Below, piece after piece: positions 1-10,954 of a stretch of DNA of 64,000 nt. The notes beneath the pieces were generated by a model. The model made no database searches, was not told the DNA's origin, and saw only the letters and a program-made list of their open reading frames with translations. Each line of letters opens with the position of its first letter. Positions within the stretch are counted from its first letter, which is position 1. Position numbers and translations under genes: made by a program. This DNA comes from Nageia nagi (Eukaryota; Pinophyta), in NCBI GenBank assembly GCA_050084985.1, contig JBITNC010000002.1:26164001-26228000 (forward strand). The letters run 5' to 3'.

Positions 1-490
1 AATATCAAAAATACCCTTAGAGATAAAAATTAAAAGAAAACAAATACAATAATAAATATGGAATAAGAAAACCACTATTAAATTATAAATAATATAGTTT
101 ATATAATATATATACATATATATAAACTATTAGTAAAATATAAATATACAATTTCAATTAATAAAAATAAAATATTTAATACATTTTTATGTACATAATT
201 TGTAAAATATATTTATATTTTAATAAATTTTTTCTTAAATTAAATAATTTCACATAAAATTTACAAATTATATTTATAAGGGTATTTTTTAAATAGTTTG
301 ACTATTTTTTATGTAATTTAAAATGATAATATAAAAATATCTTTATAAAATACTATCATAATTTTATGTAATATCAAAAATATATATTATAATATAATTT
401 ATAAATTTTTTTATTTAATATTTATTTTTTTAATTTTTATTTATAAAAATATTTTTGATATTTTAAAAAAGTAAACGTATTTTTGATATT
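1..490. repeat. AT-rich MITE-like block with inverted ends
   Basis: This block is almost pure A and T. Its first 14 bases (AATATCAAAAATAC) return as an exact inverted copy at 477-490 (GTATTTTTGATATT). Shorter copies of the ATATCAAAAATA motif occur inside it near 370-385 and 455. Inverted ends and AT richness fit a miniature inverted-repeat element, but the left end coincides with the window edge, so the true terminus and any target duplication cannot be seen. A plain AT-rich spacer with chance inverted repeats is the alternative. Confidence 0.35.
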
Positions 491-556
491 ATGTGAAATT
501 ACAAAGGTTTTTTGGATATTTTATCCACTAAACATTACCACCGAAATAATCATAAG

Positions 557-563
557 TATAAAT
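557..563 (+). promoter_or_regulatory. candidate TATA box of the host gene
   Basis: TATAAAT lies about 30 bases before a pyrimidine-rich stretch (about 588-606) that could hold the transcription start. It is the first non-AT-rich sequence upstream of the candidate 5' exons. The surroundings are AT-rich, so a chance match is quite possible. Confidence 0.25.
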
Positions 564-589
564 TGAGAAATTGAAGCAATCTTGATATA

Positions 590-929
590 TGCTTCACTAT
601 TACCCTCTGCCTGGCGTTGGCTTTGACTGCGGGGGAGGAAGAATCGTTGGTTTTGAATAGCAGGTGAGGATTAAGTTCAACTATCAAATGAGCTGAGCTC
701 ACCAATTCATTCCCTCAAAATTCAAACGGTAAAAGCCTTTCCGGGTCCACTTTCACTATAATTCTAACCAAATATGGCCTCTACAAAGCCTCATTAACAT
801 TCTATGAAATCTGTTTCTCCACAGAGCAAATTTTCCAAATTTTTCAGTATAACGATGGGTTTAGTAAGTAGATTTGTGTTGTACTGTGTTTTTTCAGCTG
901 GGATAAGCAGCGGATTTATCTATTCACAA
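590..929 (+). other. candidate 5' UTR exons of the host gene
   Basis: Two possible untranslated exons are visible. The first, about 590-663, ends in CAG before GTGAGG. The second, 825-929, follows TTTCTCCACAG and ends in CAA before GTAAGAG, a strong plant donor. The intron between them would be 161 bases. The second exon holds an ATG at 855 in a good context. Joined to the exon at 30478 it is out of frame with the main start and stops at 30511-30513, so I read it as an upstream ORF. Linking these exons to the gene 29.5 kb downstream is inference; transcript data would settle it. Confidence 0.35.
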
Positions 930-1429
930 GTAAGAGATTCGTTAATTTTGTTTTTGTTTAGTTTCCCGAGAATTTAGGGCTTGTAGGGTTTGAACTTAAT
1001 TTTTAAGAATTTAGTGAAAAGTTGAAGTTAATTTAATGGAATTTGGTAAAACGATCCGGAGAAGTTACAGCTTTGCCCCAAAAATGCTTGACGTGATGCA
1101 ATGTATTCTGTTTTTGAATTTGATTGATATTAGTAAATATGTGGAGAGTTTTGAAATAAATTGTAGACATTGAAGAAGGGAAGGCTTCAAATCGTGGAAA
1201 TAATTCTTACTAGGCTGTAAGCTGATTATGTGTTATTGGAAAAGAATTGACCGAAGTTTATGAATATAATGGATGAAAATTTCCTTACAAACAATAAAAT
1301 GCTTCCATTTGATGTAGTTCCTGAACATTACTGTACATTGTACAATATATGCCGTATGCTGAATAACTTCGTACTTGGTCGTCAAATGTCTCACAATAAT
1401 AAGTTATGAGTTGATCATGCTGTGCCAAA
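930..1429. other. intron-like sequence, no feature seen
   Basis: This is the start of the first giant intron. It has ordinary T-rich plant intron composition, no coding frame and no repeat that I can recognise. Confidence 0.4.
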
Positions 1430-2045
1430 AGAGGACCTCGCACATCATCAGATGCATTTCATAGTCTCTTTATCAGCTGTTGAAAAGACTTTTGCTGTGT
1501 ACTTGTCTATCCAGAAATACCCTTGCTTCTTTTTTGAACTAGCTGATTGAGAAGCCAAGAAATGTGAGAAAATCCTTGCACAAATCTGTGATACAAATTA
1601 GCCAATCCCAAGAAAATACAAAATTCTAGGATGTCTTTTGGAGCAGGCAATGCTGAATGACCTGGATCTTTTTTGGATCCACATGAATTCCTGTTTTGTC
1701 AACAATGTTGATCCTCAGTTTTTCTGAATTTGCTTACAAGTTATGTATGAGTGCCTGCAATACCTGCTCAATACGGGAACTGTATTCAACCCATGATCTC
1801 CTGTAAATCATAATGTCATCAACACTCACAACAGCAGCAGGATTATCATTAAGGGGATGAAGTATATAGTTCATTAGCTGTACAAGTGTAGCAAACTCAT
1901 TGGCAATATAACCACTCATACAAACCCACCTTAGCCTTGAATGCGGTCTTTTATACCTCAGATGGTGAGCAGGAACTTTATGATAATTGGATTTTAGATC
2001 TTTTTAGGTGGAATCTTTGGCTGCACTAAGTTTTATAATTGAACT
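1430..2045 (-). pseudogene. Ty3/gypsy reverse transcriptase remnant
   Basis: Reading the minus strand, broken frames give gypsy RT landmarks in order. A degraded segment like KIDLKSGYHQ lies near 1960-2030, and LMNYIL near 1860. The catalytic region follows as VDDIMIY then RSW near 1790-1830, with the first residue of the YxDD box altered. IEQVLQALIHN comes next, then a weak match to the FLG connection segment. Several stops and frameshifts interrupt it, and no RNase H, integrase or LTR can be attached. It is an old fragment in the first intron. Confidence 0.6.
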
Positions 2046-2563
2046 AGGACGAAAACAGAAATTGTATGAAAATTCCACATTTTTTCACAATAACAGTAAC
2101 CAATAGCAGCATGAGGAATATAATAGAGCAATTAACAATAGAACACCTTATGCATTTGTTGAATCTAGAGTAATTGAATACTAAAAGTTCACAATGAATA
2201 GTGATTAAGAGATCCAAGAATTGTTGACACTTTGAGAGGTAACCTATGAATTCATAATAATGATCATGCCTTCCTATTTATAAGTAATTATAGCCAATGC
2301 ACTAATCCCTATGCTCTATAGCCAACTATCTATGTGATAAGGCTAGAGCCAATGGAATTAAAGATAGAGGTGCACATCTTGGAATTAAAAGTTTTGAATC
2401 TTCCTTTCTTCATCAAGTTTTGGCACCTTGGTTTGTGATTGAAGCTTTCAATTAGTATATGTTTAAACCTTTGTTTGTGATTGAATCTTTCATTAGTATA
2501 TGTTTAAGACAAGAAACATGAAAGATAGGATGAATTTTTGAAGGTGTGAGTAGTTCTAGTTGG

Positions 2564-2571
2564 TATACGAC
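2564..2571. repeat. left 8-bp target duplication of hAT-1
   Basis: TATACGAC directly precedes the terminal inverted repeat. The same eight bases follow the other end of the element at 5937-5944. Eight base pairs is the hAT superfamily duplication length. Confidence 0.85.
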
Positions 2572-2828
2572 CTAAGTTATCATGTTCGAGTTCAAGTTTG
2601 AGTTCGAATTCGACAAGCTTGAAATCCAATAAAATTCGACATGCCAAAAAATTCGGGATAAAATTCGGCATAAAATTCGATATGTTAAAAATGTACGTTT
2701 ATGATATCTCATTATGTTTAGTAGCAAAGAAACTAAAATAGAGACTCAAACCAAACAATATTCTTTTATTTAAAAACACAAAAACAAAGGTGAGAACAAA
2801 AAAACATTGAAGGTGAGAACACAAGAAT

Positions 2829-4860
2829 TCATTCTTGTTGTTCTCCCTGATAGCCACTTGTTACATCATCAAGCACATCCATATCATCAAGAGCACAAGG
2901 AGGGCTGATTGATTCATGCTTATTACTCTCATAACCAGGTTCAAATTCCACATCTTCATCATCTATGAGATATGAAACAGGTTCAAATGTTGGGGAACAA
3001 GAATTTTTTGATTCTTTGGCCACATTGAATATTGATAGTCGCAAGTTGCTACGAATGTAGACAAGATCTCTCAATTGTCCAGAACCCAACCTGTCCCTCT
3101 TCGTAGTATGAATCTGATCAAAACTGCTTCAATTTCTCTCACAAGCTGTTGCACTAGAACACTGGCTCAAAATTCGTAGTGCAAAATATTGTAGCTCAGG
3201 TGACTCCAAACCATGGAAATCCCACCACACTCCTGGTTCGATAATTGCTCTATCTTGCTTTGTTGCAAAAGACCCAATTATACCTTCTTTGTATTGTATG
3301 CCTTGAGTTGACCTCTTAGTTTTCTTGCATCATCGGGATTCGGAACCAACCTTTCAATCGTAGCATAAAGACCACCTATCACTTCTTTTTCATGGTTTCT
3401 TTTTAACCCAAATAGTCTAAGATCCAAATAACATCCATCATAATGCAAATCATTATTCATCATCTTCCATCTGTAGTCTACCATTTCCCATATATGTTTG
3501 TAGTCTTCTTCAACATCATTTAAAGCTTTTGTAATGGCCTCTTTGCAATTATCCATGCCCTCAGAGACAAACCCCATAGTAGGTTTATCACTCTTCACTT
3601 TTCTAAGCATATGCACTATTGGATCACGTATTTTTAAAACTTTTAAAGCACTATCCCAAAAAGTGGGATTCAAAATTGAAGATTCCACTTGTTTTCCTTT
3701 TGCAGATTTTGAAAGAGAACTTCTTTCCCATTCTTCATGACAAACAACATGTTTTGATGTTGTGGTTTTTGATCAACAACCCTTTGTAAAATGATATGAA
3801 ATGTTACAAACCTTGTATCACAAGGCTTCAAAAGTTCTTTAGATGCTTTTTCTCTGTAGAGGTTCAATGTGAGATGATGGTTGAATATGAAGGTGGCAAT
3901 TGTTTTTGCCCTTAGAACCACCTCATGAACCCATGCAAGCTTTGCTAAATCATGAAGAAGCAAATCAATGCAGTGAGCATCACATGGAGTCCAATAAATT
4001 GTTGGAAACTTCTCCATGACCATCTTTCCAGCACCTACACAATTTGTAGCATTATCTGTTACAATTTGGACAACATTTTCTAGTTCAACTTCAACTATGG
4101 CTTCATCTAAAATTTTGAAAATTTATTCTAATGTTTTGACGACCTTCATTGCATCAATAACCTTTAAGAACTCTACACCTTGAGGACATGACACCAACAC
4201 ATTAATCAAAGGCTTATGACGTATGTTTGACCAACCATCAGTCATAATGGTACAACTTGTATGACTTCAAGACTCTTTGATTGAGGACAACTTATTGGTT
4301 ATCTTTTCCTTTGCTCTTTGGAGAAGAGTACCTCACAACACTCCAAACCGAGGTGGTTTATATCCTTTACCATACTCTACATTTTTTTTGACAGCATTGG
4401 TAAAATAAGGATTATTTGCTACATTAAAAGAAATGGCACATACATAAAATGCATCAGCCCATGCATCATCAACTTCTTGTTTTTCAACCAATTTCCAAAG
4501 GTTATTCAATGTCTCAACCCCACTTGAACTTGGACTTGGCCTAATAGTTGAAGATTGAACAAAAGAAAACATAGAAATCTCCCTTTCTACCACCTTTTAC
4601 CTCTTTCCTAGGAGTTTATCTTTGTTTTTTTTTGAAGCTTGGCGTTCCTTTTCAATTTTTTCTTTTAATTCCGAAGTTATTTTCTTACAACCCTCTACAC
4701 CACCTCTTCGACCATTGCTTTAGGAAAGTAAATGGTCTACAACTCGTGTCAACGAGCTTGTGAATTTATGACCACATAGTTAACAAATTAATTTGTTCCC
4801 AGCATTAGGTTCTTTTCTCATATATTTCCAAGCTTTTGCATTTGATTTTTGGGGTGCCAT
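2829..4860 (-). pseudogene. hAT transposase (BED finger, DUF659, dimerisation)
   Basis: hAT transposases cut the element out and reinsert it. Minus-strand translation from the ATG at 4858-4860 (MAPQKSNAKAWKYM) shows a BED zinc finger near 4720-4860, but a TAA falls between its two cysteines. The DUF659/catalytic region follows: IVTDNATNCVGAG near 4015-4070, then WTPCDAHCIDLLLHDL near 3945-3995. A C-terminal hAT dimerisation block ending in CERN, a stop, then SSF lies near 3110-3160. There TGA replaces the usual tryptophan codon. DLVYIRSNLRLS follows, then an acidic tail to the stop near 2829. Open stretches survive at 4593-4333, 4023-3670, 3688-3278 and 3089-2829. The gene is dead but the domain order is complete. 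Confidence 0.88.
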
Positions 4861-4869
4861 TGCTTACTT

Positions 4870-5340
4870 TCCTGCAAAAAAAAAAAAAAATTCACTTAAT
4901 TTTACTTTCTACAATTAAATATAATTAAAATTTAAAAACAAAATTTAAAATTAAAACAAATTTAATTTAAAAATAGAATTAAAATTAAAACAAATTTAAA
5001 TTAAAAGAGAATTAAAATAGAATTTAAAACTAAAACAAATTTAAATTAAAACAGAATATAATATTAAAAATTTAATTAAAACAGAATATAAAATTAAAAA
5101 TTAAATTAAAACAAATTAAATTAAAACAAAATTTAAAATAAATTAAAACAGATCTAAATTAAAACAAAATTAGAAATAAAACAAATTTAAATTAAAAATA
5201 AATTTAAAATTAAAACAAATTTAAATTAAAACATAATTTAAAATTAAAACACATTTAAATTAAAACACTATAAAATAAAAACAGAAATTAAAATAAAAAC
5301 AGAATTTATATCAAAAACTATTTAAATTAAAGTTTAGTAA
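4870..5340. repeat. degenerate (AATTAAAAC)n low-complexity tract
   Basis: About 470 bases are built from loosely repeated AATTTAAATTAAAAC-type units. The tract sits inside hAT-1 upstream of the transposase start, so it travels with the element and probably lies in its leader or first intron. Confidence 0.7.
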
Positions 5341-5936
5341 AGCCGACTCAAGTTAAAGTAAAAAATAATATCAAAATTAGTACCTGCAGGCTGCGGAGGA
5401 AACACAGAGTCTTGGGCAGAGCGGGATGGCAAATAGAGAACACCAACGTAGAGGGTACAAGGGAAAACACCAGGCAGCCAGAGCAGAGGGAAAACAGCAG
5501 CACGAAGGGCAAACACCATGCAACTGCAAAAGACCAGTGAGGAGTGCGAGTTCGAAAGTCCGGAAGGGCATAGCCGACTATGTTTCTCTGCCAAATTCCC
5601 ATGATTCTCTGCCACAATGTAGCAGACTTCAATTGGCAGACCGTAGCACCAGACCTTAACAGCTAGCAGGCATCCGCAGGGACCAGGAGGGAGGAGGGAG
5701 ATATGTGATTTAGAGATGGTCAAGGCCTTGAGGGTTATTTTATAGTTTTCCCACGCTAGACCTTAATAATTTCCCACGCCAATTTCCCGCCATCAGAAAT
5801 TGCCAGACACGTTAGAATGTCTATGTAGACATTCACACAAAAAAATGTGCCGAATATTCGACAAATTTGAAAGAGGGCTTTCAAATTCGCCAGAATCGAA
5901 TTTTTTGCTTCAAATTCAGCGAATATGATAACTTAG

Positions 5937-5944
5937 TATACGAC
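5937..5944. repeat. right 8-bp target duplication of hAT-1
   Basis: TATACGAC, identical to 2564-2571. Confidence 0.85.
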
Positions 5945-6889
5945 TTTGCCAATTTTAAATGCAGTGTATGGATTGTAGAACTTTGGTGCCAATTTTTTTT
6001 TTGGTTTTTTCTTTTAAGGATGTTTGTTTGTATGGTTGGAGTCGTAGAAACACTGTATCACCTTCCTTGAAGCTTCTTTCCATTTTGTGTTGGTCCACCT
6101 ATTGTTTTTGTAGTTTTGGGTTTGGTCAAGATTGTATTGCTATGCTAATCTTGGAGACTGCAAGAAATAATACACAAATAGGAACGGGGCCACCAAAACA
6201 ATTGTAAGTACTTCACCTGCAAATTTTACTAACAACTTGAGAAGGTTGATTGAGCTCTCATTTCACAGATTTCTTGAAATGATGACACTATACTAGAATT
6301 AGGGTTTATTTTCTTTTCCTAGAAATAAGGGTAAAAATATTTAATTGCTTAAGGACTACTTACTCTAATGGCATAATTAACTAGAAATGAATATTTAAGT
6401 AATAGCAATACCTTTTATACCTGATAAAGTGTGTTGTGTCTAGATACATAACATCCACCTTGGAAAGCTTTGTCCCCAAAGCCAGTAGAAATTCCCAATT
6501 TAAGCAGGGCTAGCTTGGAGGATAATTGGGATGGGTTACCAAAAGTGATATTTGGATATTGCTCCCTTTTACACAAGTTATTATGATTTTTTTCCACAAG
6601 AGAATTGGGGCCTAAAACCTCACAAATACTTCACACTAACAAACAACATCCTAATTGGACAAGAAACACTTAGCTTATTGGAATAGATCCATTGTAGATG
6701 TGATTTTAAAAAAAATTCTTTTGCCTTTCATAACCTTGGTAGGCCTCAATGGACCTCCATGAAATTCTTGTTTTCCCATGTTGCATGCTCCATTGGAAAA
6801 TTCCTCACTTTATCTTGTACTTCTTGACCACCTTTGCTTCAATGATGTTGAATGTGCTCTTAGTATTTATGAAAACTAATGCCTTAATT
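5945..6889. other. no recognisable feature
   Basis: This is T-rich intron sequence between two hAT remnants. Short frames exist (for example 6415-6597 minus), but none has a family motif, and I see no repeat limits. Confidence 0.4.
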
Positions 6890-8272
6890 CCAGTGTTCCA
6901 TGGGGATGTGTTCCCCCTCTTGGAGGAGGCATTCCTGCGTTTTGGGAACTTGGGAATGCTTGGGGAATGTTTCCCAGCCGTTCCTGGAACATCTTCCAGG
7001 GTAGGGAATTGTTCCGCAATTTGGGAATGACCAAGGAATGCCCAACCATCCTCGGGAACAAGATAGGGAATTTTCTAAGTTCCTTAATCGTTCTCGAGGA
7101 CATCCGACGTTCTGACACAATTCTAGGTAGATATAGACAGAAAAACAAAAAAAATAGCATGCAACTTTAAAAAAACACTTAAAATGCATGGGATGGGACC
7201 CACCAATGTTTCCACCCCCTTTAACCTTAAAAGCATCTTATAAACTCCATCCAAAAGTGATTTTGTATTCCTCATTCATTGCATGTAGCCAGGAGATTAA
7301 AAACAATAGTTACAAGAAAAAGACTGCAGTAGAAGAAAAAGACAGCAATGAGGAGAAAGAGAGCAAGGAGGAGGAGACAATAGTGTAGAGGACAACCAAG
7401 GAGGAGGAGAAACACAAGCACAACCCAAGGTTTTTTTTTTGATTCACTACTTGTTTAGTTTACTTGTTTCTTTAAAAAAATCCAAGATGAGTGATATTGA
7501 GAATCAAAATCAAAACTATGAGTCAAAATTTGAAATGGGGGGTGAAAATGTGCAAGGAAAAAAAGGAAACATAGTCGTGGCATTAAACTTGCAACAAAAA
7601 GAGAGAGTTCCTGCAGTGGCAACTTTTTTTATGCACATGGCTTGGCTTTTCATCTTGCACACTCACCTTACTTCAAGAATGCATTTGAGGAAGTAAGGTT
7701 GGCTAGTCTAAAGGAGGCAGACCAACATGAGGTTGATGATGATGATGCAAACAAGGCGATGTTTGGATAGCCATTTTATACTCTTCAGTTGGATGATTAG
7801 GGCAACTCATTAGATAGCTCAACAAATGAGGAGGATACACCACCATTAGCACTTGAACCTATAGAGCGATAGTTGTTATTTTAGCATTTTCATTTTGTTA
7901 TACTTATTTCACTAATTTACATATTCATATCAATGCCCATTCTATGTATTTGATTCAGACCTAATGACATTATGATTCAAATTATCCTATCAAATATACG
8001 ATTAGATATTGAATTTCTACTTTCAATTCCAAGTTTTCAATTTGTATGCATGATTGTATTGATAATATGAAATATCATATGAATATTATAATAATAATGA
8101 ATTGGAAACAGTAAAATCTAAAAAATTTGAAAATTTTGATAATTTTTAATAGTATTATACTTGTTCCTTGACATTCCTCAAAAATGACCCTCTACGTTCC
8201 CCCGTTCATGGATACATGTTCCCCCATATCCTTGTTCTTTGGCCTTGTGGAACATGAAAATTTGGATTTTTG
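6890..8272 (+). mobile_element. hAT-2: internally deleted hAT-like element
   Basis: The stretch opens with CAGTGTTCCATGGGGATG and closes with an imperfect inverted match (complement of TTGTGGAACATG). Both subterminal regions are full of GGAAC/GTTCC motifs, as hAT ends often are. A rearranged transposase-like frame lies at 7487-7872. I find no convincing 8-bp duplication at these limits, so the ends are provisional. Confidence 0.45.
7487..7872 (+). pseudogene. internally deleted hAT-type transposase
   Basis: An ATG (MSDIENQNQNYES) opens a frame that reads to about 7630. After a one-base shift in a T run it continues as FFYAHGLAFHLAHSPYFKNA. That resembles the segment at the start of the DUF659 region in plant hAT transposases. 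The reading then jumps to an acidic tail (EVDDDDANKA, then NEEDTPPLALEP) like the C-terminus of such proteins, ending at 7870-7872. The catalytic core is missing, so the product could not act as a transposase. The assignment rests on short motifs. Confidence 0.5.
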
Positions 8273-8936
8273 ATTCCTTGTTTAGGATTTCATGGTTGTT
8301 TGGGGTTAATAAAGTGGCATTTTACCCTTCTTATGTCTCCCGTTTTTGATATTGCATAATAGTACCTCTTTGCTTGAGGAACCCAACAATATTTTCTTAT
8401 AGCTTCAAAATGTGTCTTTTTTGTTCCCAGCCGTTGAAATTTCAGCTTGTAGAATTTGACCTAAATTTTCTTACCTCTGAGTGAATTTCAATTCTTAGAT
8501 TTGAAATGTAGATACTATGCGCTATCCTTGTAGAAACTTGGACTTTGATTGCAAAATCTGAAATTTATTTGCGTACTCTTTTGCTTATAAATCTCTTCGA
8601 TAAAAATGCATGGGCTGAAATTCATAGGGCTCATCAATTGTAGTAGCCATGTGCGTCAAAGCATTTGCGATTTACCCAAAGTTGTCTCATTGGTTATTTG
8701 AGGTACATTTTTCTCCTCATGTATGGGTTCTCCTATCTAGATGTTGCAAGGCTACATTTAGCTTATCTTCTTTGGATTTGCTGGACTTTGAATGCTAATG
8801 TAATTTTGGTCAACAATTCATGCACCTCCACATCCCCTTATGTTTTTTTTGGGAACTAGTCCTACCCTTGGAAGGTTTTTTGTCTCTAGCTTTTTGAAGA
8901 TTTTGTTTTTTATTGTAGAGAAAGAAAGAAAAAATT
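8273..8936. other. no recognisable feature
   Basis: Intron-like sequence. A 64-codon frame at 8665-8859 shows no family motif. Confidence 0.35.
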
Positions 8937-9480
8937 CTATTAATGTCCACAGATGACCAAAAGTGGTCAATGGGACTGTGAAGTACAACTATATGTTGCA
9001 ACATGTGAGGCCTAGAAGGGCTCTCACTACAAGAAAACAAACTAAGAAGAACAATACATAAGTGCAATAGAAGGGCTAGACCCTAAAGAAAAAAATAACA
9101 CATAAACGAATAATAGAACTAAGTAGCCAAGATCAATTAGGATGTGGTAACTAGGGCTTCGTCAATGCTAGTGGGGTTAAAGAAGGATGTGATCTGCTAA
9201 GATAGTTGAGGCATAGGATGAGCGCATAATCACTTCTTGGTGCGCCGGGTAGGTGGAGGAGGACAATCTCTCATCCTCCTATGCGCTCCCTCGCTTGACA
9301 AAGGCTGAAAAAATGAGGTAATTAGGTGGTCCCCTATCAAGTGTTGAGTGTCAAATAAAAGAGGTTTCCTGAGAAGGAATGCCTCTCTGATATACTTAAT
9401 GCTTGGGGTTAGGATCATGATAGCCAAGTAGACTCGAGCTTTGATTAGGATGGTGTGGATTAGACTCAATTTGTTTCATA
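8937..9480 (-). repeat. dispersed repeat, copy A (possible non-LTR 3' end)
   Basis: This shares an opening block (TTAATGTCCAC, then TGACCAAAAG, then GGTCAATGGGACTG) and a later coding-like block with 42648-43180. In both copies the minus strand reads a conserved run, DTQHL or HTQHL, then DH, then ITSFFQ. Conservation of the minus-strand reading suggests the 3' end of a retroelement ORF plus its tail. A 5'-truncated LINE fits, but I see no diagnostic LINE motif in it. Confidence 0.45.
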
Positions 9481-10139
9481 AATTTTCTCAGAAATGAGAT
9501 GGGGGAAAAATAATGTAGTGTTTAGAGGGATCATGTTTTATTTGGTAGATGTTTGAAAATCACAACTTAATCCAAAGTGTAAGCTGAATGTATTAAGACC
9601 ATTTATAAATATAAATTGTGAAATATTTGCATGTTCCGTCCTCGAGATTTTTTTGTCTTTATTTTATATAACGAAAGAATTAAAATTATCCTAAAACTAA
9701 GGTCAAATGGAGATTTGGGGATGAGTTTTAGTCATGGAAGGATATTGAAATTCTAACTTTTAAACCAAGTTTGAAATTCAAAATTTGAATTAGTGAATTC
9801 ATAGTATTGTGAAAACATTATAAATTAGAAACTTGAATTCTCATACCTAAGGCATAGACAAAATCAAGATCTGAGCAAATAACATCAACATGTAAATGAT
9901 CATATGATGTAATCACTAAGGTTTGAATGTCATAATTAAAATCTAAAATCAATGATTTCAAATCATGCAATAACCACTATGGCACCATTGGCACATGTGG
10001 GAGTGTGCCTCCATCATCATCTTAGCTATCACCCTTTTGAATCTTGTCATCAAGATGAAGATCATCTATTGCCACTCCAACCAAGCCCAACGAATCCTCA
10101 TCCTCGTCAAATTGCTTGGCATCCTTAGGATCAACATCT
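9481..10139. other. no recognisable feature
   Basis: AT-rich intron-like sequence. The part after about 9985 may be the degraded C-terminal tail of the hAT remnant that follows. Confidence 0.35.
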
Positions 10140-10840
10140 TACTTTGCACTTTGGTTCAACTTTCTTTTGGAGGTGAAGGGACCCATGTACTACAATTAGC
10201 TTTTTTGCCCTTTGAGAGATAAGCCTATTTCTCCTCGTACTATGGATGAAGTTGTACGTTGATCAATTCCTATTAGTAGGAGAGCAATTAGCAACCTCAG
10301 ATTGGAGCCTCACTGCAAGATGATAAAAGTTTAGTGCATCCTTCCAATAAAGTTGCTACCATCCAAGAGGATCCTTTTGGGCAATGGTAGCCCTGCGCTC
10401 TCTACACTTTGGTTGGCTAAAAGCAAGGCCTTTCAAATTCCCAAATTTCAGCCGCTCTTCTCGAAGTGTTTTTTCCTCCTCCTTCGAGTACATCTTTCAA
10501 AGAGCACCCAAGAACCCTTCACTAACCTCATCATCATCATTAGTAGGCACTCTCCAATATTAGGTGCATACTATTTGGGGTTAACTATATATGTTGCCAT
10601 ATGAAGAGGGGTGTTCATCCTTTCCCATCTTCCTTGAATAATAGGCTTGATTTGCTTGTGATTGAAGTGCATTTGAGGCTCTTTATCCTTAATAATTTTT
10701 TTCATTTGCCCCAACATGTTAGCAAAGGCCCCATATTTCTCTTGGGTTAGGAGTCTTTGTATCATCATATCTAATAGCAAGAACAAGAAGGAAAATGAAG
10801 AACACAATGTACCTGCAAGAAATATAAGACTCAAAATTAT
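10140..10840 (-). pseudogene. hAT transposase C-terminal remnant (hAT-3)
   Basis: The minus strand from about 10835 reads into GRWERMNTPLHMATYIVNPK (about 10574-10633), the hAT segment before the dimerisation domain. Next come DPLGWWQLY near 10360 and LAVRLQSE near 10300. NRN, a stop, then STYNFIH near 10230-10270 correspond to the conserved ERNWS block. TGA again replaces the tryptophan codon, and RRNRL follows. An acceptor-like TTTCTTGCAG at about 10811-10820 on the minus strand hints at an intron just upstream. There are several stops and I could not define ends. Confidence 0.6.
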
Positions 10841-10926
10841 TTTAAATAATAATTTAATTTACCTCACTTGAGACTACTAATTCTTTGCAAGAGTAACTCA
10901 TTTCTTGCCTCCATTGAAGATACAGA

Positions 10927-10954
10927 GGGGGGGGGGGGGGGGGGGGGGGGGGGG
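10927..10954 (+). repeat. poly(G) run of 28
   Basis: There are twenty-eight consecutive G, interrupted by one A and then four more G. Runs this long are rare in plant DNA and are prone to sequencing and assembly error. Confidence 0.9.

Larger units (their letters stand above)
2572..5936 (-). mobile_element. hAT-1: complete, inactive hAT transposon
   Basis: This 3365-bp element is bounded by an exact 8-bp duplication (TATACGAC) and by inverted ends: CTAAGTTATCATGTTCG on the left, and the complement of GCGAATATGATAACTTAG on the right. It encodes a broken hAT transposase on the minus strand (2829-4860). Between the transposase start and the right end lie an AT-rich tract (about 4870-5340) and a GC-richer leader (about 5380-5720). 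The ends pair well and the duplication is perfect, so the copy is fairly recent compared with its neighbours. The transposase has several stops, so it could move only with help from another copy. Confidence 0.85.

Noticed and set aside
889-898. Acceptor-like TTTTTTCAG with a donor-like GTAAGT at 864
   Set aside because: The intron would be about 35 bases, too short for plant splicing.
5334-5723. 129-codon minus ORF with overlapping frames
   Set aside because: It is in the GC-richer leader of hAT-1. Three overlapping frames on one strand and one on the other are open at once, and none shows a domain.
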